A stretch of DNA of 64,000 nt, from the NCBI GenBank assembly GCA_012932295.1, contig JAAONU010000006.1, forward strand, positions 31,026,882 to 31,090,881, read 5' to 3'. The DNA is from Cyclina sinensis. Lineage: Eukaryota; Mollusca; Bivalvia; Venerida; Veneridae. How positions within the stretch are numbered: the first letter of the stretch is position 1; every line of letters begins with the position of its first letter. The notes beneath the pieces were generated by a model. It saw nothing but the letters and a program-made list of their open reading frames with translations, was not told where the DNA came from and ran no database searches. The translations under genes and the position numbers were made by a program. Shown here piece by piece: positions 12,089-23,733 of this stretch.

Positions 12089-12732
12089 CAAAAGAATAAA
12101 ATAAAAGCAGATTCAATAAAAAGAAAACAAAAATATAATGAAGAGGTAAAATAAAATAGATTCAACGAAAACAAAACTAAAATATAATAAAGCTATAAAA
12201 ATGAGAAGATTCAATAAAAACAAATCTAAAATAGTATAAAACGATAAAATAAAAGCAGTTTCAATAAAAAACATCAATAAAATAGAATAAAGCAATAAAA
12301 TAAAAAAGGGTACAAAAAATAAAGCTAAGATAGGATAAAACAATAAAATAAAATAGCTTAAATTAAAACAGAGGTAAAATAGAATAAAACGGTAAACATA
12401 TTTTAATCAATCAAAACAAAGGTAAAATATAACAAAATAAGATAAAAGCAGATTGAAGAAAAACAAAAGTAAAGTCAATATAAGAATAAAAGAAAAGCAG
12501 ATTAAATGAAACCAAAACTAAGATAAAATAAATCAAAAAAATATAAGCAGAATAATTAAAAACAAAAAATAAATAAAATAAAACAATAAAATATAAACAG
12601 ATTGATTACAAACAAAACTGAGATAAGATAAAAAAAAATAAAATAAAAACAGATTAATTATAAAACAAAGCTGAAATAGAATAAAACAATCCAGTAAAAC
12701 CAGATTAATTAAAAACAAAACTAAAATAGAAT
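12089..12732. repeat. A satellite array
   Basis: About 13 monomers. Shorter than the 4.0 and 8.3 kb arrays because the central AGCAGATTAAATAAA group is missing: after AATAAAATAAAAAAGG it passes directly to the AATAGCTTAAATTAAAACAG monomer. Confidence 0.9.
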
Positions 12733-13400
12733 AAGCAGATTATCCTTCCCCTGCCTTGCGTTACATCATTACATTAAGATTTACCCAATAACCTTATCCC
12801 AACCCAGGCTTTCTCTATATCACAAAGGTATATTAACCCAATATATTACAAGTATTCTCCTCCTAATCTCCTTCCCCATGCCTTAAAAAACACTTGTCAT
12901 ATTCAAAGTCACCCTAAGTTAAGTTACCTTGATACTTTCCCTGATTCCCAAAACACATCTTACACCTCTCATTACCAGGATCCTCCCTAACTGCCCCTTA
13001 CCCAATCTATAAAGCAAACGTCACATTCAAACTAACTCCTTATTGGTCTTCCATAAACATTACCTTTATCCTCCTGCATCCCTCCTCTGATTCACAAAGC
13101 ACATATTGTATTCAAAGAATCCCCTTCTACCCTCATCATTATCAGTATCATCCCTCGGCCCTCCTTCCCAAATTAACACAGCACATTCAAATCAATCTGT
13201 TATACTACCCCAGTCTTTGCCTGATCCACGAAACCTATGTCATATATATCATTACTGATATCCCCCCCAACTTTGTCCTTCCACAACCTACTTGGAAACA
13301 TCATATTCAAATTTACCAATCCCCACACTTTCTAAAACATTACCTTCATCTTCCCTCATCCTTCCTTCCCTGGTTTACAAAGCACATATAACACCCATAA
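12733..13400. repeat. B satellite, B1 block
   Basis: Type I B1, A-to-B junction at ATAAGCAGATTATCC. B cores at about 13091, 13171 and 13222 show the degenerate, unequal monomer lengths (80, then about 50 bp) typical of this family. Confidence 0.85.
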
Positions 13401-13748
13401 CATATTCTAATGATATGATTCACATGGTTATGGTTTGACAATATTGATTTCTTTCTATGATAATGTGAAAGAAGGAAGTGCGCTTATGGTAATTTACAAT
13501 TTCACTTGTCTGAAACTTGTTCATAAAAGTCCAGAATACTTTCTTGATTCCACATTTTAGTTTTAAGAAAGACAGTCTGGATGAATTTCAGTAGCTCATT
13601 TTGAAGTTTCACAACTTCCCTGTGGCTTTGATGTTTATAAAATAACTGCATTTTCCATGATGCTATTGACGTTTAAAATAACTCTAACAAAATATTTTTC
13701 ATTCTGCACACATGAAACCTTGATTTCCTTGGCCCATACAGCTTCAAA
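13401..13748. repeat. C segment with short deletion
   Basis: C copy in which CATGATGCTAT is followed at once by TGACGTTT, removing about 37-38 bp found in the 5.9, 9.8, 45.3 and 53.7 kb copies. The missing piece is bounded in intact copies by the direct repeat GCTAT, pointing to slippage or microhomology-mediated loss. Confidence 0.85.
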
Positions 13749-14852
13749 CTCCCTGGTCTTTTCCTAATACAGAAAAGAAATGCACCCAAGACATAACTGT
13801 TACCTCCACATTTTTTTCACACATCCATAAGTGACATGTCGCATTCACATTTACCTCTCCTTAACTAAATATCACCCATATCCTTCCCCATCCTTCTATT
13901 ATATTCAGATTTACTCCCTGACCCTATCCCAACCCAGGCTTTCCCTCTAGCATAAAACCCAATTCATAACTAGAATTCTCCTAATTTTTTTCTTCATGCC
14001 AGAAAGCACACGTCACATTCAAAGTTACCCCAAGCCAAGCCAGCTTGATTTTTTCCCTGATTCAAAAATCACATTTGAGACTTCACATTACAAGGAGCCT
14101 CCCTCTATATCCCCCTTTCCCTGTATATAAAGCAAACATCACATTCGAACTTACTCCTTAGTCCCTACCACCATCACCTGAAACATTCCCAGTATACTCT
14201 CTTATGTTTCCTCCCCAAAATCACATAATACACATTATATCCAAATTTCCTCCCAACCCCTCACAAACCGTATTCACCCAAAGGTTTTCCCTGTCCCATA
14301 AAAGATATCTAAAACCATTTCTCATTGAACATTACCAATATCCTCACCCACCCTCTTTCCCCATTCTACAAAACACATAACATTTAAATTTACCCATCCC
14401 AAAACCACCTTAAACATTACCAGTATCCTACTCAGATCCCATCTTCACCAAAATTTCAAAGCACACATGTCATAATTACCCTCCTCCAACCATCCTAAAA
14501 ACATTTCCCTAACTGATCTTCTCTAGATCCACAACAATATTTCACATTAAACATAATGGCTATCCACTCCCACGCCATCATCCCTTATTCATGCAGCACA
14601 TCACATAAAAAATTCCACCTCCTCCCTACATGTTCCTGTAAATTACCTATGTCATCCCAAACCACTTCTTCCCTGAATCACGAGGCACTCCACACATTCA
14701 AAGTAACTCCCTACCTTTCCTTCCCTAATTCACACAACATACATTACATAAAAATCTTCCCCTTCCCCCAACTTCCCCGTTACACCCTCTCAAACCCCTA
14801 TCACTTAAAGTCTTTAGCTGATCCACAAAACATATTTCAGTCTTAAAATTAT
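13749..14852. repeat. B satellite, B2 block
   Basis: B2 from CTGGTCTTTTCC to TTATCAGTATCAAAAAAAG. Lacks one TATCAGTATCCTC step near 14716 that other B2 copies retain (CTCCCTACC joined directly to TTTCCTTCCC). Confidence 0.8.
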
Positions 14853-15231
14853 CAGTATCAAAAAAAGTAAAATAAAAGCATATTAGGTACAAACAAAACT
14901 AAAATAGATTAAAATAATAATAATAAAAAAAACAGATTCAATAAAAGGAAAACGAAAGTACATGTAGAATTAAACAAAATAAAAACAGATTAAATAAAAA
15001 CAAAACTAAAATATAATAGAAAATAAAAGCAAAGCAAAATTAAATGAAAACAAAATTTAAATAGAGTAAAACAATAAAATATAAGCAGATTGATTAAAAA
15101 CAAAAATAAAATAGAATAAAACAATAAAATATAAGCAGATTTGAAAAAAAAAACATGAAATAAAAAAATAATAAGATAAAAGCAGATTAAGTATAAGACA
15201 AAACTAAAATAGAATAAAACAATCAAATAAT
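14853..15231. repeat. A satellite array
   Basis: Longer than an As spacer (about 380 bp) and closest to the A blocks that precede G at 50.6 and 62.5 kb: all share ATATAATA/ATAGTA-AAAAATAAA wording, and the 50.6 kb copy also shares GATTAAGTATAAGACAAAAC. Ends abruptly at AATCAAATAA, where a G block would be expected but is absent. Confidence 0.85.
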
Positions 15232-15728
15232 CCCATTCCACAAAACACATGCCACATGCAAATTTACCCTTCCACAAACCACCCTTAACATTACCAGTAT
15301 ACTTCCAAAACCTCATCTTGCCCAGAATTACAAAGCACATATGCCACATTTACTCCTCCTCCATTGATCCTAAAAATTACATTGACCTAAATGATCTTTT
15401 TTGGATCCACAAAAAATATTTCACACTAAACATAATAGCTGTCCTCTCCCACCCCTTCATCCCTTCATGAAGCACATCACATTTAAATTTACACCTCCTC
15501 TCTGCACATCTCCATACATTGCCTATGTCTTCCAAAAGCACGCCCTGTCTGATTCACAAGGCACACTACACATTTAAAGTAACTCCCTACATCCATTATT
15601 TGAAAGACTATCAGTATCCTCTACCTTCCTTTCCTAAATCACACAACACACATTACATACAAATTTACTCTTCCACCCACTCCTTCTATTCACTCTCACA
15701 AACCCTTCCAATATTTCACTGTTAAAAT
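15232..15728. repeat. B3 block opening duplicon copy 1
   Basis: Begins in mid-monomer at TCCCATTCCACAAAACAC, directly after A satellite. From here sequence matches 23218 onward at an offset of about 7.98-8.0 kb. The B3 start (CACACATTACATT) and G are both missing, so this is a deletion junction. Confidence 0.8.
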
Positions 15729-16611
15729 ATCACTTTTAAAACAATGAAATAAAATTAAAACGGATTCAGTGAAACAAAAATATAGTAAAACAATAAAAGA
15801 ACAGCAAATAAATTAAAATCAGAAAAAGAATAAAAGCAATTCAATAAAAAGATATTTAATGAAAACAAAATTTAAATAGAATAAAGGAATAAAATAAAGA
15901 AAACTAAAATAGAATAAAGGAATAAAATAAATGCAGATTAGATAAAAGCGAAACAAAAATAGAATAAAACAATGAAATAAAAACAGATCAAATAAATAGA
16001 AAACTGATATAGAATAAAGCAATAAAATAAAAGCACATAAATTAATCCGAAACTATATTAGATTAAGCAATAAAACAAAAACAGATTAAATAAATACAGA
16101 TCTAAAATAAAATTAAACAGTAAAATAAAATCAGATTAAATAAATAGAAAACTAAAGTAGAATAAACTAATAAAATAAAAGCAAATAAATTAAAACAAAA
16201 CTAAAATAAAGCAATAAGATAAAAGCAGTTTTTATAAAAACAGAACTTAAATAGATAAAGGCAATAAAATAAAAGCAGATTAAATGAAAACCAAAATAAA
16301 ATAAAGCAATAATATAATAGCAGATCATATAAAAATCTAAAATAGAATTTAGCAATAAAATAAAAGCAGATTTAATAATGATAAAACTAAATTAGAACAA
16401 ACCAGTAAAATTTAACGTAAAAATAATTGAATACAAAACTAAAGAAAAAACTAATCAATAAAATAAAAGCAGATTAATTAAAGACAAAACTAAAAAAGAA
16501 TAAATAAATAAAAAAAATTACATAAAATAGCTATATTAAAATAAAACAATAAAATAAATCCGACGGAATAATAACAAAATTAAAATATCATAAAAATTTA
16601 AAATAAAAGCA
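15729..16611. repeat. A satellite array (type II variants)
   Basis: A monomers with wording specific to the duplicon: AAACGGATTCAGTGAAAC, AAAGATATTTAATGAAAAC, AAACAGATCAAATAAATAG and AATCCGACGGAATAATAAC near the right end. Closely matches 23734-24607. Confidence 0.9.
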
Positions 16612-17488
16612 GATTATCCTTCCCTAGCCTTCAATTAGATTCAGATTTTCTCCCTGACCCAAACTCAACCAAGGTTTTCCCTATATCACAAAAGAAATTT
16701 AAACCCAATGCATTACTAGAATTGACCTCCTAACATCATTCCCCATATCACAAAGCATCAAAGTTACCCGAGGCCAAGCCACCTTGATTATTTGCAAGAT
16801 TGACAAAACTATTCACACTTCACATAACCGTGATCCTCCCTTAACCGCCCTCTCCCAATCTATAAAATAAACATCACATTCAAATTTACTCCTTAATGCT
16901 CTTTCATAAATATTACCTGTATCCTCCACATCCCTCTGATTCACAAATAAAGTACATTTTTTATTCAAAGAATCCCCCAGTATTCTTACTGTAGCCCTCC
17001 TTCCCAAATTCACATAGCACATTCAAATCAGTCCCTAGTCATACCCCAGTCTTTCCCTGGTCCACAAAACCTTTTTCATATATAACATAACTGACATCCT
17101 TCCCAACCCTCTCCTTCCACAATCCACAAAGAAACATCACATTCAAATTTACCCATCCCAACATTCACCTAAACATAACCTGCATCTTCCCTCATCCTTT
17201 CTTCCCTGCCTTATAATGCACACATCACATTCAGACTTCCCACACCCATTACATTATCAGTTTCCTCCCCAGCCCTTTACACAAATAAGCTTTACCTCAG
17301 GTGCATTATCAGGCAACAACCTTTTATATTCAGCTCTTTTCTTTAACCTCCAACATCCGCCTCTTGCCCATTAAGCAAAATCTGACCAACCATTAGTTTT
17401 CACCGTCTCTTCAGTCGTGCCCTGATTACAATCCAAATTTCACAATCTAAATCTTACACTTATTCCAGGTCTTCCAGAATAATAAATC
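16612..17488. repeat. B1 variant plus J module
   Basis: B1 of type II begins ATTATCCTTCCCTAGCC and ends near 17262; J follows (TTATCAGTTTCCTCCCC, AGGTGCATTATCAGGCAAC, CCTCTTGCCCATTAAGC, GGTCTTCCAGAATAATAAA). This long J form, reaching to about 17488, is also present at 25.2 and 39.6 kb and leads into E. Confidence 0.8.
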
Positions 17489-17990
17489 ATGTATTCTTAA
17501 ATTTATTTATTTATTTTAGGAAGAGCTTCAGTTAAGGATTTATGATAAAAGACAAATGGGATGTTGTGGCTTCATTAATTTATTGATTCTTTTAAGGAAG
17601 AGCCACAGTTAGGAACTTACGATAAAAAACTTATTTGATGTTGTGGCTTCAAGGTCATTTTTGGCTTATATTTAAGAACTGTTTGGCTTGTGTTTGAGGA
17701 CCTCTATAATTTAACATTAAGGACTGGTTTAAGTTGAAAGACCAATTCAGCTTAAATTTATATGAACCATTTTGGTTTTAAGGACTGTTTTGGCTTAAGT
17801 TGAGGGATTCTGTGTTTTTTTGTTTTAAGACCATCATGGTTACTATTGCATATGATACAGTTTTCATTATGAAAGGCGTACTCCTGAGAAATGTTTTGGC
17901 TTAAGGTTAAGGGCTGTTTTGGCTGTATTTTAACCATATTGGCTTTACTTTAAGAATATTTTTGGCTTACGTTTAGGAACATTTAACACT
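17489..17990. repeat. E block
   Basis: Balanced-to-T/G-rich block made of irregular repeats of about 28-35 bp around GGACTGTTTTGGCTTAAG. Starts TTAAATTTATTTATTTATTT, includes GACCATCATGGTTACTATTG and ends GGAACATTTAACACTAAAA. Its strand composition (T and G rich) is opposite to A and B. No frame is preserved across copies. Confidence 0.8.
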
Positions 17991-18690
17991 AAAAAAAATT
18001 AAATGAACTAACTCACTAAACTAAATCAGAATAAGAGCTAAACTGAGCTAAAATCAATTAATAAAATCAAATCAGATTAAGTGAAAATGAAACTACAATA
18101 AATTAAAACAATAAAATAAAAGCAGATTCAGTAAAACTAGAACTAAAAGAAATAAAGGCAGATTGAATAAATATGAAAATAAAATAGAAAAAAGAATAAA
18201 ACAACAGCAAATTAGTTAAAAAACAAAACTAAAACCGAATAAAGCAGTTACATAAAACAGATTAATTAAAAACAATACAAAATATAATTAAACAATAAAA
18301 TAAAAGCTAATTAAATAAAACACAAAACTAAAATAGAATAGAATAAAGCAATAAAAACAGATTAAAAAAATAAAATTAAAGAAAACAAAGAATAAAATAA
18401 AAGCGGATTAATAAAAAACAAGACTAAAATAGAGAAAAACCATAAAATAAAAGCAGATTGAATTTTTAAAAGATCAGAAATAGAATAAAACTACGAAGCA
18501 GATTAAATAAAAGCAAAAGTAAAATCGAATAAAACAATTAGAATAAAAAAAGCAGATTAAAAAAAAGTATGAAACAATAGAATATGAGCAGATTAATTAA
18601 AAACAAAACATAAATAGAATAAAACTATATAATGAAAAAAGATAAATTAAAGACAAAACTGATATAGAATGAAACAATATAATGAAAGCA
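17991..18690. repeat. A satellite array with transitional start
   Basis: Starts with an ACT-rich transition (AACTAACTCACTAAACTAAA, AGAGCTAAACTGAGCTAAAA) that always follows E, then normal A monomers. Contains about 90 bp (near 18545-18640) not found in copy 2 of the duplicon. Confidence 0.85.
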
Positions 18691-19486
18691 GATTATCCTT
18701 CCCAAGCCTTCCATTACATTCTGATTTACCCAATCATTCAATCCCAATCCAGGCTTTCCCTATATCACAAAATTATAATAAACCCAACTAGTATTCTCCT
18801 AATCTCCTTCCCCATGCCACAAAACGCACATGTCACATTCAAAGTTAACCTAAGCCAAACCATCTTGATTCTTTTCCCGATTCACAAAACACATTTGACA
18901 CCACATTACCAGGATCCTCCCTACCTCCCCCTTTCCTAATCTATAAAGCATACATCAAATTCACATTTACTCCTAAGTGCTGTTCCATAAGCATTACCTA
19001 TATCTTCCCCCATCCCCCCTCTAATTCACAAATAAAGCACATACTGTATTCAAAGTATCCCCACTATCCTTATCTTTATCAGTACCCTCCCCCAGCCCTG
19101 CTTCTCAAATTCACACAGCACATTGAAATCAACCCTTATCCTACCCCAGTCTTTCCCTGATCCACAAAATCTATGTAATAGATAATATAACTGATATTCT
19201 CCCCAACCCTCTTCTTCCACAATCCACAAAGAAACATAACGTTCAAAATTACTCTTACCAACACTTACCTAAACATTACTTATTACATCTCTAATCTTTC
19301 ATTCCCTGGTTTTCAAAACACACCTAACATACAGAATACTTTCCCCAACCCCCAACAATCATTTAAATTATCAGTTTCCTCCCCAGCCCTTAATTTTAAT
19401 ATGAAACCTATACCTGAGGTGCTTTGTCAGGCAACAGCAGTTTTTATTGACCCTGTTCTTTAACATCCCCTGCCAACAAATATTGA
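18691..19486. repeat. B1 variant plus short J module
   Basis: B1 18691-19360 resembles the block at 198-748. J (19361-19486) is the short form ending CCTGCCAACAAATATTGAAAC. The terminal TATTGAAAC is D wording, so J has been joined to B by loss of intervening D and following sequence. Confidence 0.8.
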
Positions 19487-20625
19487 AACTTTCCTTCCCT
19501 AAATAACATAACACACATTACATCAAAATTTCCTCCCAACCCTCACAATCCAAATTCACCCAGTTTCCCCCTGTGTTATAAAATATCTCACCAGTATCCT
19601 CACCCACTCTCATCCACCCTCCTTCCCGAATCCAGAAAACACATTACATTTAAATTTACCATCCAAAAACCACCCTTAACATTACCAGTATCCTCTCAAA
19701 CCCCATCTTCACCAAATTTCAAAGAAAACATGCCAGTTGATCTTTTCGAGATCCACAAAAAATATTCCACACTGAATATGATTATTATCCTCCCCATCCC
19801 TTCATCCCTAATCCTTTAAGCACATTACATTGAATTTACACCTCCTCCATGCATAACCTATATCACACCAAGCCACTTCTTTCCTGTTTCACCAAGTGCA
19901 TATCACATTAAAAGTAACTCCCTACCACCATCATCTGAAAGATTACCAGTATCCTCTTCAAACCTTCCTTCCAAAAATCGCACAACACACATTACATCCA
20001 AATATACCTCCACCCCTCCTACCGCCTCACAGTCCTAAGTCTATCCTTGATCCACAAAATACTTACTTAACATTACCATTACCTTCCCCACACTCCTTTC
20101 CCATTCCACAACACAAAATTACATGTCTATAAATTACCCTTCATGTAACCAGTATTCCTCCAAAACCCCATCTTCCCCAAAATTACAAAGCACATATTCC
20201 AAATTTACCCCTACCTCCAACGATCCTAAAAATGACATTTACATAAATGGTCTTTTTTAGATCCACAATAATATTTCATTTTACAAACATAATAGCTATC
20301 CTCTTCCACCCCATTGTCCCTTATTCATAAAGCACATCACATTTAAATCTAAACCTCCCTCCTGCACATCCCCGTACATTACCTATGTCTTCCCAAAGCA
20401 CTCCTTCCTTGATTCACGAGGCACATTGCACCTTCAAAGTAACTCTCTACCACCATTATTTGAAAGATTATTAGTATCCTCTCCTAACCTTCCTTCCCTA
20501 AATCACACAACCTATTGCATCAAAATTTACCCCTACCCCACTCCCCTGTCACCTTCTCACCACCCCAGCTCACTTAAAGTCTCTCCCCAATCCACAAAAC
20601 ATATTTCACTCTTAAAATTATCAAT
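19487..20625. repeat. B satellite, long block
   Basis: B2/B3-like monomers from CTTTCCTTCCCTAAATAAC to AAAATTATCAATAATGAAC, with no As spacer. CATTACCAGTATCC cores are at about 19679 and 19945. The segment 20160-20383 is missing from the sister copy at 28.08 kb. Confidence 0.8.
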
Positions 20626-21098
20626 AATGAACTAATAAAATAAAAGCACATTGAATATAAACAAAGCTTAAATATTATTAAGCAATAAAATAAAAACAGA
20701 TTCAATAAAACCAAAGCTAAGATAGAATAAAATAGTAAGATCAATGCAGATTGAATACAAATGTGAAATAAAAGCAAATTAGATAAAAATATATCTAAAA
20801 TAGAATAAAACATTAAAATAAAAAATGGATTCAATAAAGTAAAAGCAGATTGAATAAAGACCAAACTAAAACAGAATAAAACAGTAAGTAGATTAAATAA
20901 AAACAAAAGTAAAATATATTAAAAAAACAATAAGCAGATTAAATAAAAACAAAACTAAATAAGAATAAAACAATATGATAAAAGCAAATTGAAGAAAAAC
21001 AAAAGTGAAATTGAATAAAAGAATAAAAGTAAAGCAAATTAAACGAAAACAAAACAAAAAATAGAATAAAACATTAAATAAATATAAGATATAATAAT
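20626..21098. repeat. A satellite array
   Basis: About 9-10 monomers with duplicon-specific AAAGCACATTGAATATAAAC and GATCAATGCAGATTGAATAC variants. Runs into E at ATAATAATTCATTTATTC. Confidence 0.9.
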
Positions 21099-22252
21099 TC
21101 ATTTATTCATTAATTTATTGATTCTTTTAAGGAAGAGCCCTCAGTTAGGAACTTACGATAAAAAACTTATTTGATGTTGTGGCTTCAAGGTCATTTTTGG
21201 TTTATGTTTAAGAACTGTTTAGGCTTGTGTATAAGGACCTTTATATTTTAACATAAGGGACTGGTTTAACTTGAAAGATCAGCTGAGTATGAATTGCTCA
21301 ATTGTGAGCTTTTTGGATGCACCAGTGTGTCGTCAACAAATTTCCTTAAACAACTCCACCTTTCATACCGCTAAGCCAGTTTTAACGAAACATGCCTGGG
21401 ATACTCCGTGCATGAAGTTGTACCAAAATCGTTGAAAGAATTTAATTTCATCAAGAACTTTGGTTGCTATGGCAACAGAAACGGAAAACTTTAAACATCT
21501 TCTTGTCAGAAACCACAAGGCCCTAAGGATTAAGATTTGGTATGTAGCATTGTCTAGTGGACCTCTACCAAGTTTGTTTAAATTATACCCATGAGGTCAA
21601 ATTTGGCCCTGTTCCACTGGTCATTTGATTTTAAACTTAATTACCTTAGATACCTTAAAAAATCTTCTTGTCTGAAACCATAAAGCTAAGGGCTAAGATT
21701 TTTTTTCCATGGAGCATCAGTTTAAGTCCTCTGCCAAGTTTGTTCAAATTATCCCCCTGGAGTCATTTATGGACAAGCCGAGGGTCACTTGATTTTACAA
21801 AGGCTTGTATAGGGAATACTTCTTGTCTAAAGCCACAAGACCTAGAACTAAGCCTTTTTGCATCAGCTAGAGGTAATCTACCAGATTTATTCAGATTATA
21901 CCCCTTGAGTAAAAATTGGCTCTACCCTGGGGGTCACTTTAATTCATATAGATTTATATATATTAAGTAGAACCTTTAAAAGGCTTCTGATGTTTGCTCA
22001 ACAGCAGACCCAAATGCAAAGTATTTAGGTGAGCGATCTAGGGAAGTCATCTTGTTGTTTTAGGACCATCATGGTTACTATTAAATATGATATGGGTTTC
22101 ATTAAGGAAGAGCTAACCATGAAAAATGTTTTGGCTTAAGGATAAGGGCTGTTTTGTCTGTATTTTAAAATCCAGTTTGGCTTTTCTTTAAGTATCATAT
22201 TGGCTTTACTTTTAGGACTATTTAGGCATAAGTTTCAGAACATTTAAAACTA
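21099..22252. repeat. E block interrupted by F
   Basis: E sequence 21099-21287 and 22051-22252, with element F between. E just left of F (TTGAAAGATCAGCTGAG) and right of F (TTGTTTTAGGACCATCATGG) correspond to parts of E1 about 90 bp apart, so F insertion was accompanied by loss of that piece or used a different E variant. Confidence 0.8.
21288..22050. mobile_element. Dispersed element F, copy 1
   Basis: About 760 bp of non-satellite sequence. It contains two to three degenerate internal repeats: CTTCTTGTC at 21499, 21664 and 21819, spacing 165 and 155 bp, each followed by words like CTACCAAGTTTGTT and ATTATACCCC. The left part has GATGCACCAGTGTGTCG, and the right end reads GGTGAGCGATCTAGGG. 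From memory these are hallmarks of a repeat very common in bivalve genomes. No transposase frame; the 100-codon frame at 21668-21970 follows the repeats. Exact ends and class are unresolved. Confidence 0.65.
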
Positions 22253-22588
22253 AAAAACAAATTCAACTGAACTAAAACACTTCACTACACTATGTTAAAA
22301 CAGAGTAAGAACTAAAGTCAGCTAAAGCAATATAATGAACTCAAATCAGATTCAGTGAAAACAAAACTAAAATAGAATAAAACATCAAAATAAAAGATTA
22401 ATTAAAAACAAAACTAAAATAGAATAAAACAACAAAATAAAAACAGATTAATTAAAAACAGAAGTAAAATAATATAAAACAATTCAATAAAAAGAGATTA
22501 AATAAATACAAAACTAAAATAGAATAAAACAATGAAATAAATACAGATTAAATGAAAAACAAAAGTTAAATAGAACAATCAAATAAAA
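22253..22588. repeat. A satellite array with transitional start
   Basis: Starts with the post-E transition (AACTGAACTAAAACACTTC), then five or six A monomers. Similarity to duplicon copy 2 stops at about 22575, where this array goes on to AAAGCTGATTATCC and the G block. Confidence 0.85.
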
Positions 22589-23102
22589 GCTGATTATCCA
22601 GATTATCCCAAAACCCAATTTCAACCAGGCTTTCCCTATATTACAAAGGTATAAACCCAATATATTACTAGTATTCTCCTCCTAATCTCCTTCCCCATGC
22701 CACAAAACACATGTCTCATTAAAAAGCTACCCCAAGCCAAACTACCTTGATTCTTTTCCTGACTCACAAAACACATTTGACACTTCACATTACCAGGATT
22801 TTCCCTAAACCCCTTCACCTAATCTATAAAGCAAACATCACATTCAAATATACTTCTTGTTGCTCTTCCATAAACATTTCCTATATCCTCCCAATCCTTC
22901 CTCTGATTCACAATTAGTATCATTATCAGTATCCTCCCTCAGCCCTCCTTCCCAAATTCACACAGCTATTCAAATCAACCCTTTAGTCTACCTCAGTCTT
23001 TCCCTGATACATAAAAAACTATGTCATATAAAACGTAAGTGTAAGAAGATGTAGGTTATGTTCAGGAAAGTGTTGGCAAGGGTAATTTATGTTATAACAC
23101 AC
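22589..23102. repeat. G block (B1 variant)
   Basis: B-type monomers with the distinctive start TGATTATCCAGATTATCCC instead of GATTATCCTTCCC, then B1-like content to GATACATAAAAAACTATGTC. Two more copies lie at 50943 and 62753. It carries a small inverted stretch at its right end (next entry). Confidence 0.85.
23033..23091 (-). repeat. Inverted B-satellite fragment in G
   Basis: The plus strand reads AAGTGTAAGAAGATGTAGG then TTCAGGAAAGTGTTGG. Its reverse complement aligns with normal B wording such as TTTACCCATCCCAACATT and ACATAACCTGCATCTTCCC (about 17148-17195). This is one of only a few places where B satellite is inverted; the identical arrangement recurs at 51422 and 63232. Confidence 0.85.
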
Positions 23103-23733
23103 ATTACATTAAAATGTACCCCAGCCCCTCACAAACCCTTTGTCTCTCCCTGAGCCACAAAACATTTCTCAAACCATTTCTCACTTACCATTACCAGTTA
23201 CCTTTCCCACACTCCTTTCCCATTCCATAAAGCACATGCCACATGCAAATTTACCCTTCCACAAACCACCCTTTACATTACCAGTATACTTCCAAAACCC
23301 CATCTTCCCCAGAATTACTAAGCACATATGCCACATTTACTCCTCCGCCAATGATCCTAAAAATTACATTGACCTAAATGGTCTTTTTTGGATCCACAAA
23401 AAATATTTCACACTAAACATAATAGCTGTCCTCTCCCACCCCTTCATCCCTTATTCATCAAGCACATCACATTTAAATTTACACCTCCTCTCTGCACATC
23501 TCCATACATTGCCTATGTCTTCCAAAAGCACGCCCTGTCGGATTCACAAGGTACACTACACATTTAAAGTAACTTCCTACCTCCATTATCTGAAAGACTA
23601 TCAGTGTCCTCTACCTTCCTTCCCTAAATCACACAACACACATTACATACAAATTTACTCTTCCACCCACTCCTTCTATTCACTCTCACAAACCCTTCCA
23701 ATATTTCACTCTTAAAATATCACTTTTTAAACA
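23103..23733. repeat. B3 block
   Basis: B3 from CACACATTACATTAAAATG to ATATCACTTTTTAAACAATG. From 23218 it is the left end of duplicon copy 2. A 191-codon open frame spans 23140-23715; it is the longest in the window but follows a repeat whose other copies have shorter, differently broken frames. Confidence 0.8.

Larger units (their letters stand above)
15232..22575. repeat. Segmental duplication, copy 1 (about 7.3 kb)
   Basis: Collinear with 23218-30885: order B3-A-B1-J-E-A-B1-J-B-A-E(F)-A in both. Matching landmarks: A-to-B1 junctions 16611 and 24607, E starts 17489 and 25496, F insertions 21288 and 29560. Differences include an A-satellite indel of about 90 bp near 18.55 kb, about 0.2 kb of B (20160-20383) missing from copy 2, and element K present only in copy 2. 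Confidence 0.85.

Noticed and set aside
17489..17990. E block as a retrotransposon LTR
   Set aside because: No TG...CA ends, primer-binding site or paired copy with internal coding region; it is built from short irregular repeats and always sits between J and A.
21668..21970. 100-codon frame in F, also partly at 30016-30237
   Set aside because: It follows the internal repeats of a non-coding dispersed element and shows no transposase or replicase motif.
23140..23715. Longest open frame, 191 codons, plus strand
   Set aside because: It crosses several B monomers, its pieces recur elsewhere with frameshifts and stops, there is no domain, and composition follows the C/A-rich repeat.
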